Assembly: GCA_964450265.1 (NCBI GenBank)
Contig: CAYVCY010000004.1
Span: forward strand, 1 to 41,202
Reading direction: 5' to 3'
Length of the DNA: 41,202 nt
Origin: JAEZJZ01 sp964450265
Lineage (GTDB): Bacteria > Bacillota > UBA994 > UBA5500
Position 1 is the first letter of the stretch. Each line of letters begins with the position of its first letter. A program made the translations under genes and the position numbers. The notes beneath the pieces were generated by a model that was not told the DNA's origin, ran no database searches, and saw only the letters and a list, made by a program, of their open reading frames with translations. Below are positions 15,002-23,318 of the stretch, one piece after another.

Positions 15002-15794
15002 GATTAATCCCCCTTCCTAATTTTCGCTTGACTAACTCACGCACCATGAATGTGGCTACATCATCGGCAAACTTGCCGCTGCCAAACCCGCCGTCATAGC
15101 CGAGTTCTCTGGCCAGTTGATGGCTGATCCTGGCCCCTCCACAGATCAGGAGCACGTCCTCCCTGATTCCTTCCGCTTCGACCATCTCCACCAATTCGGT
15201 CAGATTGCGAACATGTACGTCTTTCTGAGTCACCGTCTGCGAGACAAGCAGCGCATCGGCCTGCAGCTCCCGGGCTGCACGCACGAACTGAATGTTCTCC
15301 ACCTGTGAACCGAGGTTGTGGGCGCTGATCATCTGATATCGTTCCAGGCCGAAATGCCCGGCATAGCCCTTCATGTTCATAATCGCATCGATGCCGACCG
15401 TATGGGCATCTGTGCCGGTGGAAGCTCCGACCACCACCAGTGGTCTGCCGAAGTGCTCCTGGATAAAATGATCCGTCTCGGCCATGGTCATGGCTTCATC
15501 CTCGATGGCCTCGACCGAAACCTCGTGATAGTTGATGCTATGCACCAGGTCCCCGTAGACCACGAAAAAGGTAAAGGAGCTGTCCAAGGACTTGGCCATG
15601 GCCACCACCGGGTGATCCAGACCCATCAGACCAGCCAGCTGTTTAGCCGCCTCGGCCGCCCTGGCGCTGTTCGCTACCGGGAGGGTAAAACTGACCTGTG
15701 CTTTGCCATCGTTCATCGTATCTCCGTAAGGCCGCATGCGAGCGAGATCAAGGGTCCGACTGAACCGTTCTCTGTTCACTTCTAAGCGCTTCAT
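14994..15794 (-). CDS. kamE: lysine 5,6-aminomutase, beta (B12-binding) subunit
   Basis: A 266-residue subunit that binds adenosylcobalamin and PLP. The base-off B12 motif DxHxxG is at D129-A-H131-T-V-G134. The lysine expected to hold PLP in the resting enzyme is K142 in MNMKGYAGHFGLE; both sit two residues earlier than His133 and Lys144 of the Clostridium sticklandii protein. A C-terminal Rossmann-like part ends with GGARISHQLARELGYDGGFG. With KamD it shifts the terminal amino group of beta-lysine to C5, giving 3,5-diaminohexanoate. Start ATG 15794 overlaps the kamD stop by 4 nt. Confidence 0.96.
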   Translation of the reverse strand: MKRLEVNRERFSRTLDLARMRPYGDTMNDGKAQVSFTLPVANSARAAEAAKQLAGLMGLDHPVVAMAKSLDSSFTFFVVYGDLVHSINYHEVSVEAIEDEAMTMAETDHFIQEHFGRPLVVVGASTGTDAHTVGIDAIMNMKGYAGHFGLERYQMISAHNLGSQVENIQFVRAARELQADALLVSQTVTQKDVHVRNLTELVEMVEAEGIREDVLLICGGARISHQLARELGYDGGFGSGKFADDVATFMVRELVKRKLGRGINHD

Positions 15795-17359
15795 CGCGAT
15801 CCACCTTTCATTTCTCCCAGCATCGCTGAAGCGAAGGGATTCCGGTAGTCCGGCGCTTTCAGGAAGACGCCGTCCAGGCCCTTGCCGCCGTCCAGCGCCC
15901 GCCTGATACCCCCGAATACGCCGGCGGAAAGGGCGTCAAACAGGCCCCTGTCCGCGATTTCATCCAGCAGATCGTGCGCTTTATTCAAGACCTCTGCTGC
16001 ACGGTTGGCCATCATTCCGTCTGGACGAAAGCAGATTTCGTCCCCGAGGCTGTGCATCGATCGAGAAATATACTGGGCATTTTCGATGGCGATCGCCCGA
16101 TCCGACATAAATGGAGTGTGGATCGCCTCGGTCAACATGCCCAGGAGATGAATCCGCTGCCCGGTGATCGCGGTGACCATATTGAACAGGGCATTCTGCA
16201 CGTTACCCATGAAGATGTCCCCGGTCATGTACTTGGTGGGGGGCATGTATTTCAGGGGTGCCTGCGGGAAGATCTGCCGCGTCATCTGGGCGTGCGTCAG
16301 TTCGTAGATGAAGCTGTCCTGCACCTCAGGCGAAATCTCGAAGGCGTGGCCGAGCCCCAGCAACTCGTCCGGCAATCCGGCCTGTTTGGCGAACTGCTCG
16401 TTGATGAATTGAGAAGCGAGCACGGTGTGGGCTTCTTCCAAGGCATCGGCGGTGGTCAAATAATTGTCTTCCCCCGTGTTGATGATCACGCCCGCATAGG
16501 CGTTGATGATCCGAGAGAAATATTGGTCCACCAACGTGCGCTGCATATTGATATCCCGAAACAGAATGCCGTAAAGAGCATCGTTGAGCATCATATCCAA
16601 CCGCTCGAAGGCGCCCATAGCAGCAATCTCCGGCATGCACAGCCCAGAACAGTAGTTGCAGAGGCGAATATAGCGCCCCAGCTCTCTGCCGACCTCGTCC
16701 AGTGCCAGCCGCATGATCCGGAAGTTCTCCTGCGTGGCGTAGGTGCCGCCGAATCCCTCGTGGGTCTCTCCATAGGGGACGTAGTCGAGCAGGCTCTGAC
16801 CGGTGGTGCGGATCACAGCGATCACATCTGCACCTTGTCGAGCAGCGGCCCGCGCTTGCACCACATCCTCCCGGATGTTACCGGTGGCCACAATTACGTA
16901 GATCAGCGCGCCCGACTTATCTCCAAACCGGCTCAAGTAACCTTGTCTTTCCTCCCGACGAGCCCTGATCTTACTCAGTCCGAGCTCTACTTGCGCCTGC
17001 AGCGCGAGCTCTAGATCCGGTCGGTCAAACTGCGGCAGCTTGGCGAAATCGAAATTCTGAACGGCCACCAGCTCGGCCACTGCCTGTGCCGACCGACCGG
17101 TCAAATGCATCGCCCGCGCAAAGAAGTTTGCGGCACCCTGTCTCAGCAGCCCCTGCTCAGTTAACGCCTCGACCACCAGGTTAGGCAACGGCACACCGTG
17201 CTGGTCGACGCCGTCCACTCCCAACAGGCGGCAGACGGTACGCTCGACAGCAACGGTACTGTTTTGTTCGATGAACTGCTGCACCTGATCACTGATTCGT
17301 TTGGCGCTAGTGCGACAAGCCTTGATCAACGACTCGTCCATATGCAACTTGTTCGTCAT
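15791..17359 (-). CDS. kamD: lysine 5,6-aminomutase, alpha subunit
   Basis: A 522-residue TIM-barrel subunit that houses the substrate. Recognisable segments are FGDKSGALIYVIVATGNIREDVVQA cut across about 145-170, GFGGTYATQENFRIMRLALDE, and PPTKYMTGDIFMGNVQNALF. Start ATG 17359 has AAGGTG about 7 nt upstream. The gene overlaps the end of kamB by 53 nt in another frame, an unusually long overlap; the next Met (17341) lacks a ribosome binding site and would still overlap by 35 nt. The enzyme is B12-dependent and easily inactivated, which explains the reactivase gene upstream. Confidence 0.96.
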   Translation of the reverse strand: MTNKLHMDESLIKACRTSAKRISDQVQQFIEQNSTVAVERTVCRLLGVDGVDQHGVPLPNLVVEALTEQGLLRQGAANFFARAMHLTGRSAQAVAELVAVQNFDFAKLPQFDRPDLELALQAQVELGLSKIRARREERQGYLSRFGDKSGALIYVIVATGNIREDVVQARAAARQGADVIAVIRTTGQSLLDYVPYGETHEGFGGTYATQENFRIMRLALDEVGRELGRYIRLCNYCSGLCMPEIAAMGAFERLDMMLNDALYGILFRDINMQRTLVDQYFSRIINAYAGVIINTGEDNYLTTADALEEAHTVLASQFINEQFAKQAGLPDELLGLGHAFEISPEVQDSFIYELTHAQMTRQIFPQAPLKYMPPTKYMTGDIFMGNVQNALFNMVTAITGQRIHLLGMLTEAIHTPFMSDRAIAIENAQYISRSMHSLGDEICFRPDGMMANRAAEVLNKAHDLLDEIADRGLFDALSAGVFGGIRRALDGGKGLDGVFLKAPDYRNPFASAMLGEMKGGSR

Positions 17360-18302
17360 CTCGCTTCACCTTTTCGTTCATGATGTTGTATACCGGCAAG
17401 CCAGTCGCCTGCTGCATCGCCTGCAGGAACTCCTCCTCGTCGAACCAGGGGCCATAGGGCGACATCGGATTGATGGTCACTGCCACCAAGTTCACTTTGT
17501 TCTTCACCCGAATGGATCCGCCCCGCCGTATGAACCTGGCGTACGCCTGCGAACTGATGAACAGCGCTGTCGCATCGTTGACCAGCGCCACCGGCTGCCC
17601 CCGCCCCGCCGCTGCCAGCAGCGCCTCCAAATCCCGGTCGGCCACTGCTCCCCGGAAAATGAAATGCGGGATGCCGTCGATCAGCTGTGAATGCCACACC
17701 TGGTCATCCGGGCAGGGTTCGCTCGACTGCGGGCCGGCAGGCAGAGTGAGCAGTCCGATCAAATGCCGGGCTTGCCTGATCACCTGCCTCATCTCGGCGG
17801 ACATTGCCGCCGAAACCGCCAAGATAGCACAATCGGTATGGCTGGCAAAGGAGAGTCGGCCGGCGGCCCCATCGATGATCACCTTCTGGCAGCCGAGCTG
17901 TTGCATCAATCGGCTCACTTGCCGCACCTGACTAGAGATTGCCGGCCCGGAGACCTCCAGGTATCCACCCGACACCACCTGCACCACTCGCACCTGGCCC
18001 AAATTGGTACTGATACCGGTGTCGTCGAGCACTCGATAGTCGATCCCGGTCTTCTGCAGGCATTCGTCGGCAGTGGCCACCAGCATTCCAGGGCGGACCG
18101 TGATCCGGGGCTTGGGCAGCAAGGTGACCGCGTCCGTCTCCTCCCCGTCGTAACCGATGGAGGTGATGCCAAGGGGAAAGTCAGGATGGTAATAGTCCAA
18201 TAGATAGTTTAGGACGGTCGTCTTGCCGGCGTTCTTGCAGATGCCGACGGTGGCAATGGTGCTGTAGCCAGCGAGACGGTCGACCAGAGGGCGGCTAGGC
18301 AT
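17307..18302 (-). CDS. kamB: lysine 5,6-aminomutase reactivase subunit KamB
   Basis: A 331-residue P-loop protein. The Walker A motif GICKNAGKTT (about 22-31) is near the N-terminus, followed by LGITSIGYDGEETD and a Walker B-like KVIIDGAAG. KamB, usually with the MutS-like ATPase KamC, restores 5,6-aminomutase whose B12 cofactor has been damaged. No kamC lies in this operon. Start ATG 18302 overlaps kamA by 8 nt with little Shine-Dalgarno signal, so translation is probably coupled. The identification rests on position and the P-loop plus general resemblance to clostridial KamB. Confidence 0.85.
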   Translation of the reverse strand: MPSRPLVDRLAGYSTIATVGICKNAGKTTVLNYLLDYYHPDFPLGITSIGYDGEETDAVTLLPKPRITVRPGMLVATADECLQKTGIDYRVLDDTGISTNLGQVRVVQVVSGGYLEVSGPAISSQVRQVSRLMQQLGCQKVIIDGAAGRLSFASHTDCAILAVSAAMSAEMRQVIRQARHLIGLLTLPAGPQSSEPCPDDQVWHSQLIDGIPHFIFRGAVADRDLEALLAAAGRGQPVALVNDATALFISSQAYARFIRRGGSIRVKNKVNLVAVTINPMSPYGPWFDEEEFLQAMQQATGLPVYNIMNEKVKRDDEQVAYGRVVDQGLSH

Positions 18303-19536
18303 GACCGTTGCGGTTGTTGCGCTTTAGTCCCTTGGGTTCGATAGTCACCCCTTGCCCGTTCAGCAACCCAGCCACGCCCTCCAGTACAGTATCCTGGTCG
18401 TCGTGGGTCTGGTCGAAAGAGTAATAGTCCGGCTCGGTATAAGTGCTGATCACGCCTTCATAGTTGCGCAGCACGATGCGCTGATATCCCTGACTGATGA
18501 TGTAGTTAGGCATAGCTGGGATCTTGCCGCCTCCCCCCGGTGCGTCGATTACGTATGTAGGCACACAGAAACCGGAGGTGTGCCCGCGCAGCCCCTCGAT
18601 AATCTCCAGGCCAACCGCCACCGGGGTACGAAAGTGCGAGATACCCACCGATAGGTCACATTGATAGAGGTAATAAGGCCTCACGCGCATCTTGACCAGT
18701 TCGTGCACCAACTGTTTCATGATCGGGATCTTGTCGTTGATGCCAGCCAATAGCACCGACTGGTTGCCCAAAGGGATGCCGACGTCAGCCAGCCGATTGC
18801 AGGCCTCTCGGGATTCAGCGGTTATTTCGCTCGGATGGCTGAAATGGGTGTTCAACCAGAGCGGGTGATACTTGGCCAGCATGGCCGTCAGTTCCGGGGT
18901 GATCCGTTGCGGCATCACCACCGGCACCCGGGTGCCGAGCCGCACAACTTCCACGTGCGAAATAGCGTGCAAGCGGGACAAAATATACTCCAGCCTCTGA
19001 TCCGAGAGCAGCAGCGGATCCCCTCCGGAGACGAGCACATCTCGCACTTCTGGCGTCTGCTCGATATAGCGCAGGCATTGCTCAACCCGATCGGCAGGCA
19101 CAGCAGAATCGTGCTGGCCGGCAAAACGACGGCGGGTACAGTAGCGACAATACATGGAGCATTGGTCGGTGACCAGGAAAAGCACTCGATCGGGATAGCG
19201 ATGGGTCAACCCCGGAGTAGGCGAATCCCCATCTTCGTGTAAAGGATCGTCGATATCATCCGGGTGCCGGACTAATTCCCTCAGCGTGGGCACCGACTGC
19301 TTGCGGATGACATCGTCTTGGTCATCCACATCGATTAACGAAAGATAATAAGGTGTAATGGCCATGCGCAGCACGTCCAGGCAGCTGTTGATGGCCTGCT
19401 TCTCTTCATCCGAAAGGTAAATGTGCCGCTCTAGCTGCTCCACACTGGTGATTCGATGAGAAACCTGCCAGTGCCAGTCATTCCACTGTTCATCCGTCAC
19501 GCCCGGAAACATGGTCGCGCGGCGACTGTAATTCAT
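18295..19536 (-). CDS. kamA: L-lysine 2,3-aminomutase
   Basis: A 413-residue radical SAM, PLP-dependent enzyme that starts the pathway by turning L-lysine into L-beta-lysine. The Fe-S motif is CSMYCRYC (about residues 126-133). The GGDPLL motif follows, and the PLP lysine lies in DAPGGGGKIPAMPNY, as in the Clostridium subterminale enzyme. Two ATGs compete: 19542 abuts the GGGAGGG and is too close, whereas 19536 sits 7 nt beyond GGAGG and is preferred. It follows kdd after 26 bp. Length matches characterised enzymes. Confidence 0.96.
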   Translation of the reverse strand: MNYSRRATMFPGVTDEQWNDWHWQVSHRITSVEQLERHIYLSDEEKQAINSCLDVLRMAITPYYLSLIDVDDQDDVIRKQSVPTLRELVRHPDDIDDPLHEDGDSPTPGLTHRYPDRVLFLVTDQCSMYCRYCTRRRFAGQHDSAVPADRVEQCLRYIEQTPEVRDVLVSGGDPLLLSDQRLEYILSRLHAISHVEVVRLGTRVPVVMPQRITPELTAMLAKYHPLWLNTHFSHPSEITAESREACNRLADVGIPLGNQSVLLAGINDKIPIMKQLVHELVKMRVRPYYLYQCDLSVGISHFRTPVAVGLEIIEGLRGHTSGFCVPTYVIDAPGGGGKIPAMPNYIISQGYQRIVLRNYEGVISTYTEPDYYSFDQTHDDQDTVLEGVAGLLNGQGVTIEPKGLKRNNRNGHA

Positions 19537-19562
19537 CTTCATCCCTCCCTAGAACAGGTAGC

Positions 19563-20603
19563 TCACTTCACATAAACGCGCTCGTAGAGTTCCCGCAGCT
19601 CACTATTCTCCCGCAGTTCCGCCAGAGTGATTTCCGAATGGTCCTTGGTGTAACCGTTGCCGATGATCATGGTCACGTCTTTACCGATGCCCTCCGCCCC
19701 CAAGGCGGCCCGAGTAAAGCTGGTAGCCATAGAGAAGAAATAGCAGAGCCCGCCATCCCGGACCGGAAGAATGGTGGACATCTCGGTACCGGGTACGTTC
19801 ACGCAATTGATAGCCAGGTCGCATTCCTGTCCCCCGGTCAGTTTCGACAGTTCGGAGTAGACCAACATGCTATTGGTAGCGTCGCCCAGGATGTAATCGT
19901 GACACAACCCCAGCGATTGCAGCTGCTGCCGGGACTCCTCGGTGCGCACCAAGCCGATCACCTGGCCGGTCGGCCCCACCCGTTTCATCGCCTCATAACA
20001 ACAGAGCATGCCAGACTTGCCACTGGCACCGATGACCAGCACCCGATCCCCGGGCCGCACCAATTTGGCCGTCTGCGCCGGCGCGCCGGCCACATCCAGG
20101 GCGGCCAATGCCAACTCCCGCGACATGTCCGAGGGCAACTTGGCATAGATGCCGCTCTCAAACAGGACCGCCTGGCCGACGATCTCCACCCGATCGATAT
20201 CCAAATGGATGCGCTGGATGCTCTCGATGTGGAGAGGTGTCAACGACAGCGAGACCAGAGTAGCTATTTCGTCGCCTACTGCTAGGTCGATCTTGTCGGC
20301 CAGTTTGGAGCCGATGGCCGCCACCGTTCCAATCAGCATTCCGCCGGATCCGGTGACCGGATTCTGCATTTTCCCCCGCTGGTTGACGATATCCATAATC
20401 GCCTGCCCGATGGCCTGAGCATCGCACCCATGGGCCTGCTTCAGCTGGGCGAAGCTGGCAGAGTCGATGTTCAGCGCCTGCACGTCAACCAGGATCTCGT
20501 TGTCGTAGATGGTCATATCGTTGTCGATCAGCGAGGCAGCCTGTGGCAACACTCCCTGCGGCTTGATCACGCGATGGCTGCCGAACTTACATCCCCTTTT
20601 CAT
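19563..20603 (-). CDS. kdd: L-erythro-3,5-diaminohexanoate dehydrogenase
   Basis: A 346-residue NAD(P)-dependent oxidoreductase of the zinc-less alcohol-dehydrogenase-like fold. It oxidatively deaminates 3,5-diaminohexanoate to 5-amino-3-oxohexanoate, releasing ammonia and a reduced nucleotide. The N-terminal KFGSHRVIKPQGVLPQAA is typical of Kdd. A Rossmann motif GDRVLVIGASGKSGML lies mid-protein (about 185-200), and a GSGGMLIGTVAAIG segment precedes it. Start ATG 20603 is only 2 nt after the kce stop and uses GAGGGGTG inside the kce end, so the two are coupled. Confidence 0.95.
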   Translation of the reverse strand: MKRGCKFGSHRVIKPQGVLPQAASLIDNDMTIYDNEILVDVQALNIDSASFAQLKQAHGCDAQAIGQAIMDIVNQRGKMQNPVTGSGGMLIGTVAAIGSKLADKIDLAVGDEIATLVSLSLTPLHIESIQRIHLDIDRVEIVGQAVLFESGIYAKLPSDMSRELALAALDVAGAPAQTAKLVRPGDRVLVIGASGKSGMLCCYEAMKRVGPTGQVIGLVRTEESRQQLQSLGLCHDYILGDATNSMLVYSELSKLTGGQECDLAINCVNVPGTEMSTILPVRDGGLCYFFSMATSFTRAALGAEGIGKDVTMIIGNGYTKDHSEITLAELRENSELRELYERVYVK

Positions 20604-20605
20604 CG

Positions 20606-21433
20606 CTAATCACCCCTCGCTAGCTGCAGCAATGCCCGCGTCTCACTAGGGCTAGCTATCTCTCTACCCAGCAGCCTGGCAATCCTAACCGCCTTCTCCA
20701 CCAGTTCGCCGTTAGACTTGGCCAACCGCCCCCGCTCGAGGTACAGGTTGTCTTCAAACCCTACCCGTGCATGCCCTCCTGTCACAGCCGCCATAGCTAC
20801 CAGGCCAAATTGAGAACGCCCGATACCGGTGGCTGTGTAGGTCGCCCCCGGCGGCAGGCTCTCCACCAAGAAGGAAAACTCCCGCAGACTGGCCCCGATG
20901 CCGCCCCGAACACCCATCACCAGGTTGAAGTGCAGCGGGGCGACGATGATACCTTTCCTGACCAGATGGTGTACCGTGTTGATCATGCTCTGATCGAACA
21001 CTTCCAGCTCCGGTTTCACCCCAAGTTCTTTCATCTGCTCGGCGAAGGCGATAATCGTGTTCTCTGTGTTGAGAAAGATCTCATCTCCGCCGAAGTTCAA
21101 GGTTCCGCAGTCGAGAGAGGCCATCTCTGGCTGCAGTCTCAGGGGCTGCAGGCGCTCCTCGTTACTCATGCCGGTCGCGCCGCCGGTTGAAGGCTGAATG
21201 ATCACCGCCGGGCACTCAGTGCGAATCGCCTCCATACAAGCGGCAAACCTGGCCGCGCTCTGGGTGGGAGTGCCGTCATCCTCGCGCACGTGCAGGTGGA
21301 TGATGCTCGCGCCCTGCTCGGCAGCGCGCCTCGCTTCTTTGGCGATCTCCTCCACCGTGTAAGGCACGTTTGGGTTCTGTTCTTTGGTCACCTCGGCACC
21401 ACAGATGGCGGCAGTGATGATCATCTTGTCCAT
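20606..21433 (-). CDS. kce: 3-keto-5-aminohexanoate cleavage enzyme
   Basis: A 275-residue zinc enzyme of the BKACE family. It condenses 5-amino-3-oxohexanoate with acetyl-CoA and cleaves it to acetoacetate and 3-aminobutyryl-CoA. Zinc ligands H46 and H48 lie in IIHLHVR at the same positions as in the characterised Kce. QPSTGGATGMSNEERLQPL, GTLNFGGDEIFLNT and the late GHARVGFEDNLYLERG are family hallmarks. It is the first gene of the operon. ATG 21433 follows GAGGAGGAG, and the SD lies only a few bases past the leader terminator. Confidence 0.96.
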   Translation of the reverse strand: MDKMIITAAICGAEVTKEQNPNVPYTVEEIAKEARRAAEQGASIIHLHVREDDGTPTQSAARFAACMEAIRTECPAVIIQPSTGGATGMSNEERLQPLRLQPEMASLDCGTLNFGGDEIFLNTENTIIAFAEQMKELGVKPELEVFDQSMINTVHHLVRKGIIVAPLHFNLVMGVRGGIGASLREFSFLVESLPPGATYTATGIGRSQFGLVAMAAVTGGHARVGFEDNLYLERGRLAKSNGELVEKAVRIARLLGREIASPSETRALLQLARGD

Positions 21434-21450
21434 ATGACTCCTCCTCGCTT

Positions 21451-21497
21451 AGAAAAATAAAAGAGCCATTTCAACTCGCAAGAATTGAAATAGCTCG
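21451..21497 (-). terminator. leader terminator of the lysine operon
   Basis: On the minus strand GAGCTATTTCAA and TTGAAATGGCTC form a 12-bp stem (one G-U) with a 10-nt loop, followed by TTTTATTTTT. It sits between the riboswitch aptamer and the kce ribosome binding site. It is therefore the likely expression platform: transcription ends here unless the upstream RNA prevents it. Confidence 0.88.
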
Positions 21498-21499
21498 AT

Positions 21500-21672
21500 G
21501 CAAATACTTTGCAACAGTTGGTCGGAGTTCCTCCGCCAACCAAGTGAAGAGCGCTGGCAACTGCTAAATCACTTTCGGCGGATAAAGCCTTCCCCCACAG
21601 CCTCAGTCAACCAGAACCTAAATATCCGTGGAGTACCCTCATATCCGCGCCTCTATTTGTGCAAACCTTATA
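21500..21672 (-). ncRNA. lysine riboswitch (L-box) aptamer
   Basis: Minus-strand RNA carries the L-box landmarks in order: ATAGAGGCGCGG at the 5' side (21646-21657), GAGGGTACTCC, CTGAGGCTGTGGGGGAAGGC, then CCGCCGAAAGTG (about 21572-21583). A P4-type helix (AGTGA...TCACT), a hairpin with arms TTGGTTGGCGGAG and CTCCGACCAA, and a closing strand TATTTGC that can pair with the 5' CAAATA to form P1 complete it. GCGGATA pairs with TATCCGC as P2. This matches the Bacillus lysC leader layout. Downstream is a terminator, then kce. On/off polarity cannot be settled by eye. Confidence 0.85.
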
Positions 21673-21703
21673 GAATTATCTGATTCATTCTCCCTAGATG
21701 AAA

Positions 21704-21731
21704 CTATCACAGGATTGACAAGGGTGTCAAG
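21704..21731 (-). promoter_or_regulatory. promoter of the lysine operon
   Basis: TTGACA (21726-21731) and GATAGT (21704-21709) on the minus strand are separated by 16 bp, and TG-N precedes the -10 (extended -10). Transcription would begin near 21697, about 40 nt before the first conserved riboswitch bases. This is the only strong promoter-like sequence ahead of the ten-gene operon. Confidence 0.65.
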
Positions 21732-21749
21732 ACGCAAATTCGGAAGAAA

Positions 21750-21773
21750 TGGGTCCTCCGAAGAAGACCCATC
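21750..21773 (-). terminator. terminator with UUCG tetraloop
   Basis: The minus-strand arms ATGGGTCTTC and GAGGACCCAT pair over 10 bp (one G-U) and close a UUCG loop, an exceptionally stable tetraloop. The sequence after it (TTCTTCC) is T-rich. It lies 16 bp past the stop of the small gene at 21790-22023 and 19 bp before the lysine operon -35 box, so it insulates the two. Confidence 0.75.
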
Positions 21774-21789
21774 CTCTGTGAAGAAGTCC

Positions 21790-22023
21790 TCAGTGCAGCC
21801 GCCGCACTACCAGGTATTGGTCGTCGTCTTCCGTACCGCCTTCTGGCTGATAGGTGTAGCCGTTATTGGTCAACATCTTGGTCAGATTAGCCCGCTGCAG
21901 AGAATCCTTGCTATCCAGTTGCACCCGCAATTGCTCATCCTGTGCCAGCTCTGCTAGTCGCCGTTTCAATTTGCGCAGATCCTCGTCGCTCAGTTCAGGA
22001 TTCAGCTTGAACTGATACTCCAT
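21790..22023 (-). CDS. small protein of unknown function (77 residues)
   Basis: Highly charged small cytoplasmic protein: MEYQFKLNPELSDEDLRKLK at the N-terminus, a helix rich in K/R/E (RRLAELAQDEQLRVQLDSKD), then an acidic tail ending DDDQYLVVRRLH. No family recognised. Start ATG 22023 follows AAGGGGG at good distance; an earlier in-frame ATG lies before that site. It is a single gene closed by the UUCG terminator. Its position directly before the lysine operon is probably incidental. Confidence 0.65.
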   Translation of the reverse strand: MEYQFKLNPELSDEDLRKLKRRLAELAQDEQLRVQLDSKDSLQRANLTKMLTNNGYTYQPEGGTEDDDQYLVVRRLH

Positions 22024-22121
22024 CGTCAGCACCCCCTTGTTTTGGCCAGGCACTTCCTGCGCGCTATTGCGCAAAGAAGCAACCTTGGGCCCAAGCTGTA
22101 CCCAGATAGGTTGCGTAAAGG

Positions 22122-22155
22122 GGTTAGAAAATAAACGGGCCGCCTGATGGCGGCC
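22122..22155 (-). terminator. terminator of the TagO/WecA-like gene
   Basis: Minus-strand arms GGCCGCC and GGCGGCC around ATCA, followed by CGTTTATTTTC. It is about 90 bp past the stop of the transferase gene, with a dispersed repeat (22158-22181) and a GTCATTC repeat (22213-22240) in between. Confidence 0.7.
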
Positions 22156-22157
22156 GT

Positions 22158-22181
22158 AAGGCGAATCAAGAGAATGGCCAT
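22158..22181 (+). repeat. AAGGCGAATC...GAATGGCCAT dispersed element, short form
   Basis: AAGGCGAATCAAGAGAATGG followed by CCAT; it lacks the TTTC-GAAA hairpin top seen in the copies at 23287-23318 and 38335-38366. The bases after it (CGCCCTAAAC) also resemble those after the second copy (TGCCCAGAAC). Confidence 0.55.
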
Positions 22182-22212
22182 CGCCCTAAACGCCTGAAGG
22201 TTTTGCCAGGTG

Positions 22213-22240
22213 AAGATTCTTCACTGCGTTCAGAATGACA
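22213..22240. repeat. dispersed GTCATTCTGAACG repeat
   Basis: Inverted single unit: AAGATTCTTCACTGCGTTCA followed by GAATGACA. It sits next to the stop of the TagO/WecA-like gene. Confidence 0.6.
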
Positions 22241-22243
22241 ACG

Positions 22244-23194
22244 CTAGCGGCTGGCGAAGAGCACCACCAGCGCGGTAAGGGAGAAGCAGATACTGATCAG
22301 GTACATCACAAACACGGTCTGCACCTGGGTCAGCCCCCAGTTCTGCAGCCGATGGTGAGTGTGACCGTGGTCAGCCACGTAGAAAGGTTGTCCGTTGCGG
22401 GTGCGGCGCACGATGTTCAGCGCAGTATCGAAGATAGGTAAACCTAAGGCCAGCACCGGCACGGCGATGCCCACCAGGGTAGCGCTCTTAAAGGAGCCCA
22501 CAACGGAGATGGCACCCAGCAGAAATCCCAGAAAGTTTGCCCCCATATCGCCCATAAAGATAGAAGCGGGGTAACGATTGAAACGCAAGAAGCCTAGCGC
22601 AACGCCTAACACCAGCACCCCCAGGGTGACGGACTCGCCCTGGTCCATCTGCCAGGCGATCAGGGCCAAGGTGCCGGCAGCGATACAGGTGATCCCGGCG
22701 GCTAAGCCATCCAAGCCGTCCATAAAGTTGATCAGATTCATCACCGCCACCACCCAAATGATGGTGGTCAGGTAAGAAAGCCAGATCGGGAAGAAGATCA
22801 TCCCCGGGCCAAAGGGGTGACTGATATAGAAGATACGCACGCCATGGGCGGCCAACACCAAGGCGGCCAGAATTTGCCCCAAAAATTTCGGTGCAGCTCC
22901 CATTTCCTTGCCGCGGGACTTGCAGTAATCGTCAACCAAGCCAACGGAAAAAGCGATCAATGCGCCGAAAAGGATGCCCCGCAAATTACTGTCCAGGGGC
23001 AACACAAACAAAGCTGTGATACAGAAGCTAGCCAACATGGCCCAACCGCCCATCAATGGGGTAGGCCTTTCATGCTGCTTGCGTCGATTGGGCATATCCA
23101 ATATCCCCAAACGGTAAGACAGCTTCTGCGCCAAAGGGGTGAAGAGCCAAACGAGGACTCCTGCTACTGTGAAAATAGCGATATAGCGTAACAT
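22244..23194 (-). CDS. undecaprenyl-phosphate sugar-1-phosphate transferase (TagO/WecA type)
   Basis: A 316-residue integral membrane enzyme of the MraY/WecA superfamily with about ten membrane helices. It transfers a sugar-1-phosphate, usually GlcNAc-1-P, from UDP to undecaprenyl phosphate to start wall teichoic acid or polysaccharide synthesis. Motifs: VDDYCKSRG (Mg-binding aspartates), NLINFMDGLDGLAAG, FMGDMGANFLG and the cytoplasmic HTHHRL. The arginine/histidine-rich last loop favours TagO/WecA over MraY, and no mur genes adjoin. Start ATG 23194 follows GGGAGG. It appears monocistronic. Confidence 0.9.
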   Translation of the reverse strand: MLRYIAIFTVAGVLVWLFTPLAQKLSYRLGILDMPNRRKQHERPTPLMGGWAMLASFCITALFVLPLDSNLRGILFGALIAFSVGLVDDYCKSRGKEMGAAPKFLGQILAALVLAAHGVRIFYISHPFGPGMIFFPIWLSYLTTIIWVVAVMNLINFMDGLDGLAAGITCIAAGTLALIAWQMDQGESVTLGVLVLGVALGFLRFNRYPASIFMGDMGANFLGFLLGAISVVGSFKSATLVGIAVPVLALGLPIFDTALNIVRRTRNGQPFYVADHGHTHHRLQNWGLTQVQTVFVMYLISICFSLTALVVLFASR

Positions 23195-23286
23195 AGGTTA
23201 TATCCTCCCGTTTATAGAAACGGCCTATTGCCTTGGTTTATTGAACAGAATGAAGGGCAGCGTCCAGAGACCGAATTATGATCACT

Positions 23287-23318
23287 AAGGCGAATCTTTC
23301 AGCAGAAAGAATGGCCAT
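23287..23318 (+). repeat. AAGGCGAATCTTTC...GAAAGAATGGCCAT dispersed element
   Basis: A 32-bp element with TCTTTC and GAAAGA arms around a short loop. An inverted copy occurs at 38335-38366 and a shortened one at 22158-22181. All are intergenic. Confidence 0.6.

Noticed and set aside
15974..17014. A 346-codon open frame on the plus strand opposite kamD
   Set aside because: It is antisense to a clearly conserved gene, has no ribosome binding site, and its protein has no recognisable features. It reflects codon bias of kamD.
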